This document shows positions 53,836 through 62,892 of a DNA stretch of 64,000 bases, piece by piece. The DNA lies in assembly GCF_001544795.2 (NCBI RefSeq), contig NZ_FCOI02000017.1, positions 62,001-126,000 of the forward strand, given 5' to 3'. Source of the stretch: Caballeronia temeraria (GTDB taxonomy: Bacteria; Pseudomonadota; Gammaproteobacteria; Burkholderiales; Burkholderiaceae). The notes under the pieces were generated by a model, which did no database searches, was not told the DNA's origin, and was given only the letters and a program-made list of their open reading frames with translations. The stretch's first letter is position 1, and each line of letters opens with the position of its first letter. The position numbers and the translations under genes are program-made.

Positions 53836-56670
53836 ATGCCTACCTGCAGCGTTTGCGGCAAACCGGCAACCTCGCAGATCACGATCACCGAAAACGGCCA
53901 GCGCCGTCAGTTGATGCTGTGCGATGAGCACTACATGGAGTTCATGGCGCGCAATCAGCGCCGTCTGTCGCCGCTTGAGTCTCTCTTTCACGGCGGACTG
54001 TTCGACAGTTTGTTCGAAGACATGTGGCCGCAGATGGAAAGCGGCCAGGGTGGCCGGCCACGCATCGGACGCTCGCCCGGACAAGCCGGCGGCTCGGATC
54101 AGCGTGCAGACGCCGATAGCGCGCAAACGGGTGAGTCCGCCGGCGGTCACGCAGGCGGCCGGCCGCGCCGGCATCGCCGTGCACGTGAAGCCGTCGATCT
54201 GCAGACGTTCCTGAGCGAAAGCGGCCTCGACCGCTTGCAGGCGGCCGCGCAGATGGCGGTCGAGTTCGGCAAGTCCGAAGTCGATACCGAGCACCTGCTG
54301 CTGGCACTCGTCAGCAATAACGTGGTTCAGGAAATTCTGCGCGAATTCAAGCTCGATCCTGAGGAGATCAGGAAGAATATCGAGCAAAGCGCACCACGCG
54401 GCAACCGCGCGCAGAAGACGGATGAAGAACGCATCGGCGTGTCACCGCGCGCGAAGAGTGCGCTTGAAAACGCGCTCACGGCGTCACGAGAACTCGGCCA
54501 CAGCTACGTCGGACCGGAGCATATCTTGATCGGGCTCGTGGAAGAGGAAGACGGCTTCGCGGGGGAGCTGCTGCGCAAGTACGGGTTATCGTCGCATGCG
54601 CTTAGGCAGAGGACGGTCAAGGTGGTCGGCAAGGGCGCCGAGGAAGGCACCGTCGAGGGCCGCTCCACCACACCGACGCTCGACAAGTACGCGCGCGATC
54701 TCAGCGACCTCGCCCGGCGCGGCAAGCTCGATCCGGTAATCGGCCGCGACAAGGAAATCGAAACGACCATCGAAGTCCTTGCGCGTCGGCGCAAGAACAA
54801 CCCGGTGCTGATCGGCGAACCCGGCGTCGGCAAGACGGCGATCGTCGAAGGACTCGCGCAGCGCATCGCCCAGGACCAGGTGCCGGAAGTGCTGCGTGGC
54901 AAGCGCGTCGTTGAGTTGAATATCAACAGCGTGGTGGCGGGGGCAAAGTATCGTGGCGAGTTCGAAGAGCGCGTGAAGCAGGTGCTCGACGAGATCGTCG
55001 AGAACCAGGACCGGCTGATCATCTTCATCGATGAACTGCATACGATCGTCGGTGCCGGCCAGGGCGGCGGCGAAGGCGGGCTCGATATCGGCAACGTTTT
55101 CAAACCGGCGCTCGCGCGCGGCGAATTGCATCTTGTGGGCGCGACGACGCTCAACGAATACCAAAAGTACATCGAGAAAGATTCGGCGCTCGAACGGCGC
55201 TTCCAGCCGGTGAACGTGCCCGAGCCGAGCGTCGCGGAGACGATCGAAATCCTGCGAGGACTGCGTGACCGCCTCGAAGCGCATCACAAGGTGAAGATCA
55301 CCGAAGAGGCGATCGCGGCCGCTGCGAAGCTGTCGGACCGGTATATCGCAGCGCGCTTCCTGCCCGACAAGGCCATCGACCTGCTCGACCAGGCTGCCGC
55401 TCGCGTGCGCATTTCGTCGAATTCCCGGCCGGGGCAACTGCATGACATCGAGGCGACCATCCGCCGCACACGTCAGGAACAGGACGCGGCAAGCGCCGCC
55501 AAGCAGTTCGACAAGGCAAAGCAACTTGAAGACAAGCTCGTCTCCGAACAGAAGCGGCTCAACGATGCGACCGAAGCGTGGAAGAAGGAGCGCGGCACCA
55601 GTTCGCAAGAGGTCACAGCGGAGGACATTGCGCAGATCGTGGCGTCGCTCACCGGCGTGCCGGTGTCTGAACTCACCGCCCAGGACCGCGAGAAGCTGCT
55701 GCGACTCGAAGACCGCCTGAAGGAACGCGTAGTCGGTCAGAACGAGGCGGTCAGCGCCGTCGCGAAGGCGGTCCGACTCTCACGCGCCGGTCTTACCGAA
55801 GGCGGCAAGCCGACCGCGAGCTTTCTCTTTCTCGGACCGACTGGCGTGGGCAAGACCGAGCTCGCCAAAGCGCTCGCCGCAACGGTGTTTGGCGACGAGA
55901 ACGCGCTCGTGCGCATCGACATGAGCGAGTACGCCGAACGGCATACCGTAGCCCGGCTGGTGGGCGCGCCTCCGGGCTATGTCGGCTATGAGGAAGGCGG
56001 CCAGCTGACTGAGCGTGTGCGACGCCGACCGTATAGCGTGGTGTTGCTCGACGAGATCGAAAAGGCGCATTCGGAGGTGCACAACATCCTGTTGCAGCTC
56101 TTCGACGAAGGCCGTCTGACCGACGGCAAGGGCCGTCTCGTCGATTTCACGAACACGATCATTATCGCGACGAGCAATATCGGTTCGCAGCTGATCCAGG
56201 ACAACGTGCGCTCCGACAAGAAGCAACTCGACTACCCCGCGCTGCGCGACCGTCTGATGGAGATACTGCGGCATCACTTCAGGCCCGAGTTCCTGAACCG
56301 GGTCGATGAAGTCGTCGTCTTCCATGCGCTCGGCAAGGAGCAAATCCGTAGCATTGTGGATCTGCAACTCGCGCGCGTGCAACGCACTGCGGCCGGGCAG
56401 AACATCGAGTTGTCGTTCGACAATTCGCTGCGTGATCATCTCGCGGAAATCGGCTATGACCCCGAGTTCGGCGCACGGATGCTCAAGCGCAAGATCCGGG
56501 CTGAAGTGGAATCGCAACTCGCAGATGCGCTGCTGCGGGGGGATGTCCGCGACGGCGACAAGGTCACAATGACTTACGACTCAGGTTCCCACTCTGTACG
56601 TGTGCAAAAGGGCTCCGCACCCGCAGAAGCCACGAAGGAAGAGGCGAAGCAAGAAGCGGCGCATACGTGA
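53836..56670 (+). CDS. clpK: ClpK/ClpG-type AAA+ disaggregase
   Basis: 944 aa. N-terminal zinc finger C4-x2-C7...C29-x2-H32, a linker rich in Gly/Arg (70-115), then a Clp N-terminal repeat domain (121-270). First ATPase: Walker A GEPGVGKT (327-334), Walker B FIDE (397-400), pore loop KYRGEFEER (371-379). A short coiled middle domain (about 545-590) is much smaller than in ClpB. Second ATPase: GPTGVGKT (667-674), LLDE (737-740), pore loop GYVGYE. No IGF/LGF-type ClpP-binding loop is evident, so it likely works as a stand-alone disaggregase. Family members give strong heat tolerance. Zinc finger plus Hsp20 neighbour support ClpK rather than ClpB or ClpC. Confidence 0.92.
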   Translation: MPTCSVCGKPATSQITITENGQRRQLMLCDEHYMEFMARNQRRLSPLESLFHGGLFDSLFEDMWPQMESGQGGRPRIGRSPGQAGGSDQRADADSAQTGESAGGHAGGRPRRHRRAREAVDLQTFLSESGLDRLQAAAQMAVEFGKSEVDTEHLLLALVSNNVVQEILREFKLDPEEIRKNIEQSAPRGNRAQKTDEERIGVSPRAKSALENALTASRELGHSYVGPEHILIGLVEEEDGFAGELLRKYGLSSHALRQRTVKVVGKGAEEGTVEGRSTTPTLDKYARDLSDLARRGKLDPVIGRDKEIETTIEVLARRRKNNPVLIGEPGVGKTAIVEGLAQRIAQDQVPEVLRGKRVVELNINSVVAGAKYRGEFEERVKQVLDEIVENQDRLIIFIDELHTIVGAGQGGGEGGLDIGNVFKPALARGELHLVGATTLNEYQKYIEKDSALERRFQPVNVPEPSVAETIEILRGLRDRLEAHHKVKITEEAIAAAAKLSDRYIAARFLPDKAIDLLDQAAARVRISSNSRPGQLHDIEATIRRTRQEQDAASAAKQFDKAKQLEDKLVSEQKRLNDATEAWKKERGTSSQEVTAEDIAQIVASLTGVPVSELTAQDREKLLRLEDRLKERVVGQNEAVSAVAKAVRLSRAGLTEGGKPTASFLFLGPTGVGKTELAKALAATVFGDENALVRIDMSEYAERHTVARLVGAPPGYVGYEEGGQLTERVRRRPYSVVLLDEIEKAHSEVHNILLQLFDEGRLTDGKGRLVDFTNTIIIATSNIGSQLIQDNVRSDKKQLDYPALRDRLMEILRHHFRPEFLNRVDEVVVFHALGKEQIRSIVDLQLARVQRTAAGQNIELSFDNSLRDHLAEIGYDPEFGARMLKRKIRAEVESQLADALLRGDVRDGDKVTMTYDSGSHSVRVQKGSAPAEATKEEAKQEAAHT

Positions 56671-56687
56671 GTCCGGCATTGCGTGAA

Positions 56688-56717
56688 CGGGACACCGCCC
56701 TCACGGGCGGCGTCCCG
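56688..56717. terminator. Hairpin between convergent clpK and zinc-finger genes
   Basis: CGGGACACCGCCC and GGGCGGCGTCCCG pair over 13 positions with one mismatch and a four-base loop (TCAC). It sits exactly between the clpK stop and the minus-strand zinc-finger stop, where a two-way terminator is expected. No U-tract follows on the plus strand. Confidence 0.65.
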
Positions 56718-56990
56718 TCACGATTCAAGTTCACCTGCGACAATCTCGTCGCGATAGCACCAGATCCAGGTTTCGCCGGGTTCAATTGAGCGCACCAGCG
56801 GATGGCCGGTCGCGTGAAAATGCTTGCTTGCGTGCCGGTTGGGCGACGAGTCGCAACAGCCGACGTGTCCGCATGAAAGACACAACCGCAAATGTACCCA
56901 CGGCTGGCGAAGCTTGATGCACTCCTCGCAATAGTCGATGGGCGTGTGGAGGATGCGGGCCTCGTCTAGATGCGTGCAACCAGGGGTCAT
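56718..56990 (-). CDS. UBP-type zinc finger protein
   Basis: 90 aa. Zn-UBP residues are in order: CTHLDEA, CEECIKLRQPWVHLRLCLSCGHVGCCD, then HASKHFHATGHPLVRSIEPGETWIWCY. This is almost the whole zf-UBP domain found in eukaryotic deubiquitinases. In bacteria it occurs as a stand-alone protein, often next to a thioredoxin-reductase-like flavoprotein as here. The ATG at 56990 follows GAGGAG. Bacteria lack ubiquitin, so the C-terminal-peptide-binding pocket must have another partner. Function unknown. Confidence 0.88.
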   Translation of the reverse strand: MTPGCTHLDEARILHTPIDYCEECIKLRQPWVHLRLCLSCGHVGCCDSSPNRHASKHFHATGHPLVRSIEPGETWIWCYRDEIVAGELES

Positions 56991-57045
56991 GATCGTACTC
57001 CTCGGACAGACGCGCGCAGGCATGCGAAACAAGTTGCGCTTACGC

Positions 57046-58305
57046 TCACGCGCTATTTAAATAGCGATGCACCAGCGCGACAGCCATCGCCCCTTCGCCG
57101 ACTGCAGACGCAACACGCTTGATCGACCCGTGACGCACGTCGCCCGCTGCGAAAACGCCAGGCACACAGGTCTCCAAATGTAGCGGCGCGCGCTCGAGCG
57201 GCCAATTCAGGCTCGACCGATATTCCTGCAAGTCGGGACCAGTCACTAGATAACCGGCGTCATCCCGGACAATGCCGACCTCCTGCGCCCATTCGGTCTG
57301 GGGCACGCCGCCGATGCAGACGAATAGCCAATTCGCCTTTACCGAAATTTGCCGTCCCGTGCGCACATCGGTCAGCGTAACTTCCTGCAGCGTGTCACTG
57401 CCTGCGAGCGCGGTCACTTCAGTGCTGGTCCGAACTTCAATGTTCGGCGCCGCCGTGATGCGATCCACCAGGTAGTGGGACAACGTGTTCTTGAGCGAGG
57501 TGTCACGCACGAGCATATAGACGCGGTTGGCCGATTGCGAAAAGTGCATGGCGGCTTGTCCCGCCGAATTGCCGCCTCCCACCACATAGACGTCTTCGCC
57601 ATGGATCAGCGCTGCTTCGCTCGCGCCCGCGCCGTAGTAAAGGCCAGCGCCGAGAAAGCGCGCTTCACCTTCGAGGCCGAGCGTGCGATATGCCACGCCG
57701 GTCGCGCAGATCGACGTGCGCGCCGTAATACGTGTGCCGTCCTCCAGATACACGATGCCCTGGCCGGGCGGAAACTCCGCGCGCACGCCGGCGCGGGCTA
57801 TCAGGATGTCGGCGCCGAACTTGATGGCCTGGTCGCGCGCCCGTTCTGCCAGCTCGGCGCCGGACACACCCTGTGGGAAGCCCAGATAGTTCTCGATCTT
57901 TGAACTGCTTCCTGCCTGACCGCCCAGCGCCCACCGCTCCACCAGTACGGTATGCATTCCTTCCGACGCTCCGTAGACAGCCGCGCTCAACCCCGCCGGT
58001 CCCGCGCCGTAAATGGCCAGATCGTAGGCTTCTCGGGATGGACTCGCAAACCAGCCGAGCTTCTCGGTAATTTGGCGAACGGTGGGGCATTCGAGCCGGG
58101 TTCCGTCGTGGAAGACGCAGATCGGCAAGCGGGAGTCGGAAAGATGCTGCACGTGGGCAAGATCCTTCGCTTCCTTATCGCTGCCCAGTTCGATCCATTC
58201 GAACGGTATGTCGCAGCGATGCAGAAAGTCGCGTATCGCGTAGCCGTTAGCGCTGCGCATGCGCCCGTAGATCCTGACCATGAACTTATCCGCCTTCGAG
58301 GCCAT
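57046..58305 (-). CDS. Thioredoxin reductase-like FAD/NAD(P) oxidoreductase without redox cysteines
   Basis: 419 aa. Residues 1-85 form a glutaredoxin-like N-terminal domain (MVRIYGRMRSANGYAIRDFL), but the position of its CPYC motif reads GRMRSA. From about 92 a two-dinucleotide-domain flavoprotein follows: FAD motif IYGAGPAGLSAA, ALGGQAGSSSKIENYLGFP, NAD(P) motif VVGGGNSAGQAA, and GVFAAGDVRHG. The CxxC centre of thioredoxin reductases is absent; the region reads LYYGAGASEAA. It is therefore not a disulfide reductase of the TrxB type. It lies 55 bp upstream of the UBP zinc finger and probably works with it. Confidence 0.88.
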   Translation of the reverse strand: MASKADKFMVRIYGRMRSANGYAIRDFLHRCDIPFEWIELGSDKEAKDLAHVQHLSDSRLPICVFHDGTRLECPTVRQITEKLGWFASPSREAYDLAIYGAGPAGLSAAVYGASEGMHTVLVERWALGGQAGSSSKIENYLGFPQGVSGAELAERARDQAIKFGADILIARAGVRAEFPPGQGIVYLEDGTRITARTSICATGVAYRTLGLEGEARFLGAGLYYGAGASEAALIHGEDVYVVGGGNSAGQAAMHFSQSANRVYMLVRDTSLKNTLSHYLVDRITAAPNIEVRTSTEVTALAGSDTLQEVTLTDVRTGRQISVKANWLFVCIGGVPQTEWAQEVGIVRDDAGYLVTGPDLQEYRSSLNWPLERAPLHLETCVPGVFAAGDVRHGSIKRVASAVGEGAMAVALVHRYLNSA

Positions 58306-58524
58306 TCAGAGTTTCTTTCGTTTCATGCCTTCACTGGCTAGCAGCGCGCGCTCGATAACAACGAAAGACCATATCCCAAACACGTTAGAGACATCGTGGG
58401 GAAGTGTCTTTCGAGATTCTGCCGGATTTTGTTGGCTTTCTGCCGCCGATTCCATGACATCGGTCGTGCGACTCTTCTCGCGGTCGACAACAACGCGTAC
58501 CCCATTCGATTTCGTATCACGGCG

Positions 58525-58767
58525 TCAATCTGGAAGCACGAACTCGGTCCGCATGTCTTCGATCACCTTCTGGATGCGATGTACGCAATCCGCACCGAGG
58601 TCATTGAGCGGCACGATGTTCCAGTTGCGGCCAGATGCGTCGGGCGGATGCCGCTCTGGTAGCGGTATGCGCAGCTGCAAAGCTCCCGGCGCATCAGCGG
58701 CGATTGTCGTCATGCGGCTTTGCAGTTCGTCGCGAATCTGCTCAGGGGTTCGAACAGTTTTTGGCAT
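58525..58767 (-). CDS. Small conserved-looking hypothetical protein, 80 aa
   Basis: The ATG follows a near-perfect AGGAGG seven bases upstream, strong evidence of translation. Sequence: charged N-terminus (MPKTVRTPEQIRDELQSRM), a central PGALQLRIPLPERH and a C-terminal DLGADCVHRIQKVIEDMRTEF helix. No family recognised and no membrane segment. Confidence 0.7.
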   Translation of the reverse strand: MPKTVRTPEQIRDELQSRMTTIAADAPGALQLRIPLPERHPPDASGRNWNIVPLNDLGADCVHRIQKVIEDMRTEFVLPD

Positions 58768-59163
58768 TGGTCTACCTCCTTCGGTCTCACGTCTGGGTCG
58801 TGACGGAATGGGCGCATACGTTCCTGTTGTGTCGTCTGCGCCGACGATCTTTTAAGTCTAGTCGCTAATTCGGCAAGGCATCGACTCATGCAATGATCGC
58901 CCCACCCGCTGATGAGAGACGCAGTACCTTGCTAAAACGCCAGAATCGCTGAGGCCCGGCAGGGGCGCATGCCCCCCCGATGAAGCGATGGACCGAATGA
59001 CCGCAGGATCGTGACACATCTGAGCAGAAACCGGAAAGAACCGCGCGCAAGGTCATGGCTACACTGCCGGTAGTGGGATCCTGTCTATGTGATTTGAGAC
59101 CAGCGCTCTGATGCGTCGAGGGCTGCGCTTTTCGGGCCGAGCCCAAAAACACTAGGAGCGAAT
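58768..59163. other. Intergenic region between divergent genes
   Basis: 396 bp between the 80-aa gene and the Old Yellow Enzyme gene. No ORF with motifs. It should carry both promoters; none is clear enough to call. Confidence 0.3.
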
Positions 59164-60378
59164 ATGCCTGATACGGAAATCGCACCCGGCGAAGCCCGGC
59201 AGCACGGCGCGCAAATATCTTTACACAAGCTGTTCGAACCCGTAAAGGTGGGACCGTACAACCTTAGTCATCGTGTCGTCATGGCGCCGCTGACGCGTTC
59301 GCGCGCGAACCGGCCAGGAAACATTCCGTCGCAGCTCAACGCGTGCTATTACGCGCAGCGCGCACACGCCGCGCTCATCATCAGCGAGGCGACCCAGGTG
59401 TCCATGCAAGGACAGGGCTATGCATGGACGCCTGGGATACATAGCCAGGCGCAGGTCGAGGGCTGGCGGCTTGTGTCAGATGCCGTGCACGAGGCGGGTG
59501 GGTTAATGTTCATGCAACTGTGGCACGTAGGACGCATATCACACCCCTCATTGCAGCCCGATGGAATGCTGCCAGTTGCCCCCTCTGCTGTCCAGCCGAA
59601 AGCAGAGGCATTCATCGAGAACGAGCGGGGCGAAGGTGTCGTCGCACCCTGTGTCAAGCCTCGCGCGCTACAGGTCGAAGAGATGCCGTATCTCGTGCGG
59701 CAATACCTCAGGGGTGCGCGCAACGCAAAGGCTGCCGGTATGGACGGCGTCGAAGTACATGGCGCCAACGGGTATCTCCTCGATCAGTTCCTTTTGTCCG
59801 GCACGAACCGCCGCACGGACGAATACGGCGGATCGAGCGAGCGTCGGGCCAGGCTGCTATTCGAGGTGGTCGAGACGGTTTGCGAAGTGTGGGGGCCGGA
59901 AAAGGTCGGCGTGCGACTCTCTCCTCTTGGCATCTTCAACGACATGCATGACGACGATCCCGAAGCGACCTTCTCCTACGTCATCGAAAAGCTCAATCGA
60001 TACGGACTGGCCTATTTGCACATCGTCAATCCCATGTTGGCGGCGGCCGGTGACGATGTGGCTTTCATCGAGCGCGCGAACCGCATGAGCCAGATGATAC
60101 GCCGCACGTATCGTGGTGTGCTGATCGTGGCCGGCGGGTTTGACGGCGGCAGCGCCGAAAGATGGCTCGAGGAAGGCAACGCGGACCTGATCGCGTTCGG
60201 ACGGTTGTTCATCGCAAATCCGGACCTGCCGGAGCGCCTCCGGTCGCGCGCTCCGCTGAATTCGCCGGACCCGTCCACGTTCTACGGGGGCGGCGAACGC
60301 GGATATACCGACTATCCGTCGCTCGCGCAGGAGCGCGGGGAAGCCCCACGGTCCGTCACCGATGGGCGCTGGAGATAG
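59164..60378 (+). CDS. Old Yellow Enzyme family NADH:flavin oxidoreductase/alkene reductase
   Basis: 404 aa TIM-barrel flavoprotein. FMN and substrate residues: VVMAPLTRSRAN, MFMQLWHVGRISHPSLQPDG, the DGVEVHGANGYLLDQF motif with the active-site His/Asn pair, NRRTDEYGGS, and VAGGFDGGSAERWLEEG with ALIAFGR-type phosphate binding (DLIAFGRLFIANPD). NemA/XenA-like class: reduces enones, nitrate esters or nitroaromatics with NAD(P)H. The ATG has AGGAG six bases upstream. Monocistronic as far as seen. Confidence 0.92.
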   Translation: MPDTEIAPGEARQHGAQISLHKLFEPVKVGPYNLSHRVVMAPLTRSRANRPGNIPSQLNACYYAQRAHAALIISEATQVSMQGQGYAWTPGIHSQAQVEGWRLVSDAVHEAGGLMFMQLWHVGRISHPSLQPDGMLPVAPSAVQPKAEAFIENERGEGVVAPCVKPRALQVEEMPYLVRQYLRGARNAKAAGMDGVEVHGANGYLLDQFLLSGTNRRTDEYGGSSERRARLLFEVVETVCEVWGPEKVGVRLSPLGIFNDMHDDDPEATFSYVIEKLNRYGLAYLHIVNPMLAAAGDDVAFIERANRMSQMIRRTYRGVLIVAGGFDGGSAERWLEEGNADLIAFGRLFIANPDLPERLRSRAPLNSPDPSTFYGGGERGYTDYPSLAQERGEAPRSVTDGRWR

Positions 60379-60466
60379 ACTGTCGCTGACCGGCAAGCCC
60401 GCCGGCGTCACGCGACGATTTGCGATGGCCGCCGGGCCGGCGACCGATCACGCTGAGAGGCGCACC

Positions 60467-60823
60467 ATGGCTCACACTACCTGGGTTGTCGTCGCCGACG
60501 GCAGCCGTGCTCGAATCTTCGAGACTCCGGGACTTCAACTAGACTTGCGGGAAATCGAAGACCTCGTCAACGTCGCCCCTGGTGGGCCGGCGCTGAGCGA
60601 GAAGGAACGCGACAAATTCGCGAAGACCGTCGCCGACCGCGTCGAACAGGGACGGCTTCATCACCGGTATCAGCGATTGCGATTGGCCGCGGAGCCAAAA
60701 TTTCTCGGCCTCCTTCGCGAGCGTCTGAGCGAACAGACGCGTCAGATGATTTTCGAGGAGATCAACGAGGATCTCTCGGCCCTCGACACGCGCGAACTTC
60801 AGGCACACCTGAAAAGGCATTGA
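60467..60823 (+). CDS. Host attachment protein family
   Basis: 118 aa. TWVVVADGSRARIFE at the N-terminus is the family signature, followed by PGGPALSEKERDKFAKTVADRVEQGR and the helical LRERLSEQTRQMIFEEINEDLS region. GAGAGG lies six bases before the ATG. The family is named for a rhizobial attachment gene; its fold resembles peptide-release-factor-type RNA-binding domains and the mechanism is not known. It follows the Old Yellow Enzyme gene by 88 bp. Confidence 0.85.
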   Translation: MAHTTWVVVADGSRARIFETPGLQLDLREIEDLVNVAPGGPALSEKERDKFAKTVADRVEQGRLHHRYQRLRLAAEPKFLGLLRERLSEQTRQMIFEEINEDLSALDTRELQAHLKRH

Positions 60824-61323
60824 AGAACACCTGCCCGGTCGTGGCCCACATGCTACGTGTCGACCGCCGCACCTTGACAGTTCGGACCGACGAAACGCAA
60901 TAGTCAACTTTGCTTGCGGCGGAATCAAAGATAGCCGCAGGGGGCGTTAAGAGCGTCCGGGCGCGCCCGGTGCGCGCTGAGACTTCCGTCTAGACGCATC
61001 ACCCGCGACGCACCTGGGCCAGACTCCAACGCCGGATGCGAGGCGACGACAAGCGGTAATCGAACCGGTCCACTTCATCTACGCGCTCATTACAGAGTGC
61101 TTGGTCAAAAACGGCTGAGGCTGGCCGGTTGCCGAACCTGTAGCCGCGAACAGTGAGCAGCGGCCGCACGCTCTTCGGATTGCCGCAGTCGACCTAAGGA
61201 GACACTAACGGCACTTCGTGTGCTCAAAAGAGTAAGCTGGCAAGCGCACGCCATGCGTGCGTGAAGAGATCGAGAGGGATTCCTCGATATCCGTAAGCGG
61301 CATCAACACAGAATGAGGCAGAC
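60824..61323. other. Gene-poor region, no gene seen
   Basis: 500 bp with only short frames lacking motifs on both strands. No repeat or RNA gene recognised. Confidence 0.3.
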
Positions 61324-61626
61324 ATGGTCAAGACAGCGCTGTTCGTCCGGCTCGAAGCGAAGCCGGGCAAGGAGCAGGAAGTCGAAAGCTTCCTGATGGG
61401 CGGATTGCCGCTAGTCGAGCAGGAGCCCGCGACGATCGCGTGGTTCGGGCTGAAAATCGCGCCATCGGTGTACGGCATCTTCGACGCGTTCCCCGACGAC
61501 GGCGGACGCCAGGCGCACCTGTCGGGCAAAGTAGCCGAAGCGCTGATGGCGAGGGCCCCGGATCTCTTTGCTAGCTCGCCAGAAATTATGAACATCGATG
61601 TACTCGCGGCGAAGCTGCCGTCTTAG
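61324..61626 (+). CDS. ABM-domain protein (putative quinol monooxygenase family)
   Basis: 100 aa, the usual length for a single antibiotic-biosynthesis-monooxygenase dimeric alpha/beta barrel. VRLEAKPGKEQEVESFL, EPATIAWFGLKI and the YGIFDAFPDDGGRQAHL motif with the conserved His are present. Members are cofactor-free oxygenases or heme/quinol-binding proteins; substrate unknown. Confidence 0.85.
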   Translation: MVKTALFVRLEAKPGKEQEVESFLMGGLPLVEQEPATIAWFGLKIAPSVYGIFDAFPDDGGRQAHLSGKVAEALMARAPDLFASSPEIMNIDVLAAKLPS

Positions 61627-61920
61627 CCACGTCGGCTTCCGGTGCGCGACTTGTTACCGTCGCAGAGATTGGACCGCCTGGCCGTCGACAGACGGCCAAA
61701 GCCTGCGCATAACAGGCGCGAGCAGACAGATTCGTCAGTGACTCGTTCAACTCGGTAGGTAGACGGGGACGGTCGAGCTAACCGGCAAAGAGATCGTCCT
61801 GGGCGGTTGAATGGTCAAGGCCATCGACAAATGTCTCCGCGTTCACATCCGATGGCGGGGTATGGCTCGCGCAGCAACTTCCTTACGGACATTGTCAGAT
61901 GCCATCTGTCTCGAGGGTCG
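61627..61920. other. Intergenic region, no gene seen
   Basis: 294 bp between the ABM gene and the convergent LLM gene; nothing beyond short chance ORFs. Confidence 0.3.
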
Positions 61921-62892
61921 TCATGTTGACATGACGAAGTCGGGTAGTACGAACTCGCCGAGCTCCTCGATGACCTCACCTGCGGGGCGTTGGCCATACT
62001 TCAGATTGATGATCACGTGGTTCACGCCGACCTCATCCTGCAAGGCGTGCAACAGTGCGATCAGGTGATTTCGTCCTAGCTGATACCCCAGGTGGATCGG
62101 CCGCGGCGGTGTCTGCGGGTTATCCGTCAGGTCGACGTATAACGACTGCGTGAAGGGTTTGAACACATCACCACATTCGGCACGAACCGTCGTGCGCCAG
62201 CGCTCGACCATCATCTGCTGAGCCTGCGGTGCACGCGGATAGGTTATCCAGCCATGACTGGAACGGGCAATCCACTCGAGCGTCTGGCGGCTATGGCCGG
62301 TGACAAAATAAGGAATTTCCGCCGCGGTCGGCTTTGGAATGAGGTCGGCTCCCTCAAGCTTACCGCCGGACCAGGTCAAAGGCACGAAACTGGTGAGCTG
62401 AACCTGGCGGAATACCGCGAGATATTCGCGGAACAGGCTGCCACGTTGCTCCGGGTCGACACCGAATGCTGGAAACTCGACTGGGCGGTCACCGGAAGCC
62501 ACGCCGAGCAGCAGGCGGCCACCACTGAGCTGATCGACACTGGTTGCGGCCTTGGCGGTGTGTAGGGGGTTGCGGATCGGCAGGATCACCGACGCGGTAC
62601 CCAGCGCAATCGAGCGAGTGTGTGCCGCCATGAAACCCAGGTAGACCCAGACATCGAAGACTTGGCCTGAATCACCGAAGCTGGGATCGCGTAACGGCAC
62701 GTCGCGAAACCAGAGGGTAGAGAAACCCAGCTTTTCCACACGTTGGGCCAGGCTCACCTGGTCGAACATATTCGGCATATCGCCGGTGAAGGCTTCGAGG
62801 GGAAAGAACAAGCCTAGGCTCAGGCGGCCTTGACGAAAGGTGCGCTGAAAGCCAGGTTGTTGCTGATAGGGAATGGAATTCGGAGTAAACAT
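61921..62892 (-). CDS. LLM-class flavin-dependent oxidoreductase
   Basis: 323 aa bacterial-luciferase-like TIM barrel. LSLGLFFPLEAF at the start, LAQRVEKLGFSTLWFRDVP, GTASVILPIRNPLHTAKAATSVDQLSGGRLLLGVASGD (the typical LLM core) and HLGYQLGRNHLIALL near the end. Differs from the NtaA-type protein at 11122. The ATG at 62892 begins the conserved region; the frame continues to 62991 without a ribosome site. Orphan gene, substrate unknown. Confidence 0.85.
   Translation of the reverse strand: MFTPNSIPYQQQPGFQRTFRQGRLSLGLFFPLEAFTGDMPNMFDQVSLAQRVEKLGFSTLWFRDVPLRDPSFGDSGQVFDVWVYLGFMAAHTRSIALGTASVILPIRNPLHTAKAATSVDQLSGGRLLLGVASGDRPVEFPAFGVDPEQRGSLFREYLAVFRQVQLTSFVPLTWSGGKLEGADLIPKPTAAEIPYFVTGHSRQTLEWIARSSHGWITYPRAPQAQQMMVERWRTTVRAECGDVFKPFTQSLYVDLTDNPQTPPRPIHLGYQLGRNHLIALLHALQDEVGVNHVIINLKYGQRPAGEVIEELGEFVLPDFVMST

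Noticed and set aside
53739..53914. Small ORF (MALEDIPAFATELV...) between hsp20 and clpK
   Set aside because: Runs into clpK in another frame and has no ribosome site; it may be a remnant but cannot be supported.
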